Source of the DNA: Rhyacichthys aspro
Lineage: Eukaryota > Chordata > Actinopteri > Gobiiformes > Rhyacichthyidae
Reading direction: 5' to 3'
NCBI GenBank assembly: GCA_036850595.1
Contig: CM072148.1
Coordinates: 1,283,160-1,347,159 of the forward strand
DNA length: 64,000 nucleotides
A program made the position numbers and the translations under genes. The notes below the pieces were generated by a model that ran no database searches, was not told the origin of the DNA, and was given only the letters and a program-made list of their open reading frames with translations. Shown here piece by piece: positions 63,836-64,000 of this stretch; the first letter of the stretch is position 1, and the number at the start of each line of letters is the position of its first letter.

Positions 63836-64000
63836 TGGTTTACACACAAATAGTTTCTTGTAAAATCAATCATTTGTGTAAAAACAGTCTTTCTGATCCA
63901 TCTACTGTTTATTGTAAGGGATTGTAATAGATGAGAACCTCTATTCAGGAACAGAAAACCAAAAATCCAAAAAGGAGCGTTCCCATTGGTCGACACTTGT
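63836..64000 (+). repeat. Dispersed ~0.5-kb repeat, copy c (cut by window end)
   Basis: CACAAATAGTTTCTTGTAAA .. TGATCCATCTACTGTTTATT .. CATTGGTCGACACTTGT, the same order as at 13,700 onward. It has an extra GTGTAAAAACAGTCTTTC segment that is also seen, reversed, in the alkbh5 intron copy, so those two copies are closer to each other. Confidence 0.85.

Overview
The window is vertebrate nuclear DNA, almost certainly from a teleost fish. It has short introns with GT..AG borders, TTA/AT microsatellites, a tRNA-type SINE, LINE-like 3' tails and dense intronic minisatellites. The gene content (myosin XV, ALKBH5, a probable MIEF2 exon) matches the MYO15A neighbourhood of human 17p11.2. There are no bacterial or viral genes, no rRNA, no CRISPR array and no free tRNA gene.

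Layout. (1) 1-19,543: minus-strand 3' half of an unconventional myosin XV (myo15a), copy 1, 30 exons: proline-rich linker, SH3, second MyTH4, FERM, and a C-terminal PDZ ligand. (2) 19,544-19,553: a 10-N gap. (3) 19,554-21,400: one coding exon, probably the start of mief2, cut by the gap, with a possible upstream exon. (4) 21,400-26,580: a SINE and the complete minus-strand alkbh5 coding region in four exons, with two single-base frameshifts in exon 1. (5) 26,582-48,633: copy 2 of the myo15a tail, 34 exons, with an unbroken frame of 1,279 codons plus stop. Its first 19 kb repeat copy 1 almost base for base. (6) 48,821-55,447: a tandem higher-order repeat with 2.4-kb units, each made of three monomers of about 785 bp. 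(7) 55,448-55,547: a 100-N gap. (8) 56,821-63,730: ten plus-strand exons encoding the C-terminal half of a myosin XV motor domain, running on past the window edge.

Myosin XVa is the stereocilia-tip motor of hair cells. Its FERM domain and C-terminal PDZ ligand carry whirlin and its partners. ALKBH5 is the nuclear m6A RNA demethylase. The order myo15a tail, then alkbh5, on one strand is the conserved vertebrate order.

The most important structural point is that the window does not look like a faithful chromosome. The tail is duplicated with a 10-N gap exactly where similarity ends. Copy 1 carries exon damage and a degraded homopolymer tract. The motor half lies on the wrong strand behind a 100-N scaffold gap. 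I read this as an uncollapsed haplotig plus an inverted contig, with real paralogy as the alternative. The most interesting repeat biology is a 21-bp minisatellite carried inside hAT-like non-autonomous elements in several introns, and the three-monomer satellite. I found no convincing new functional gene system.
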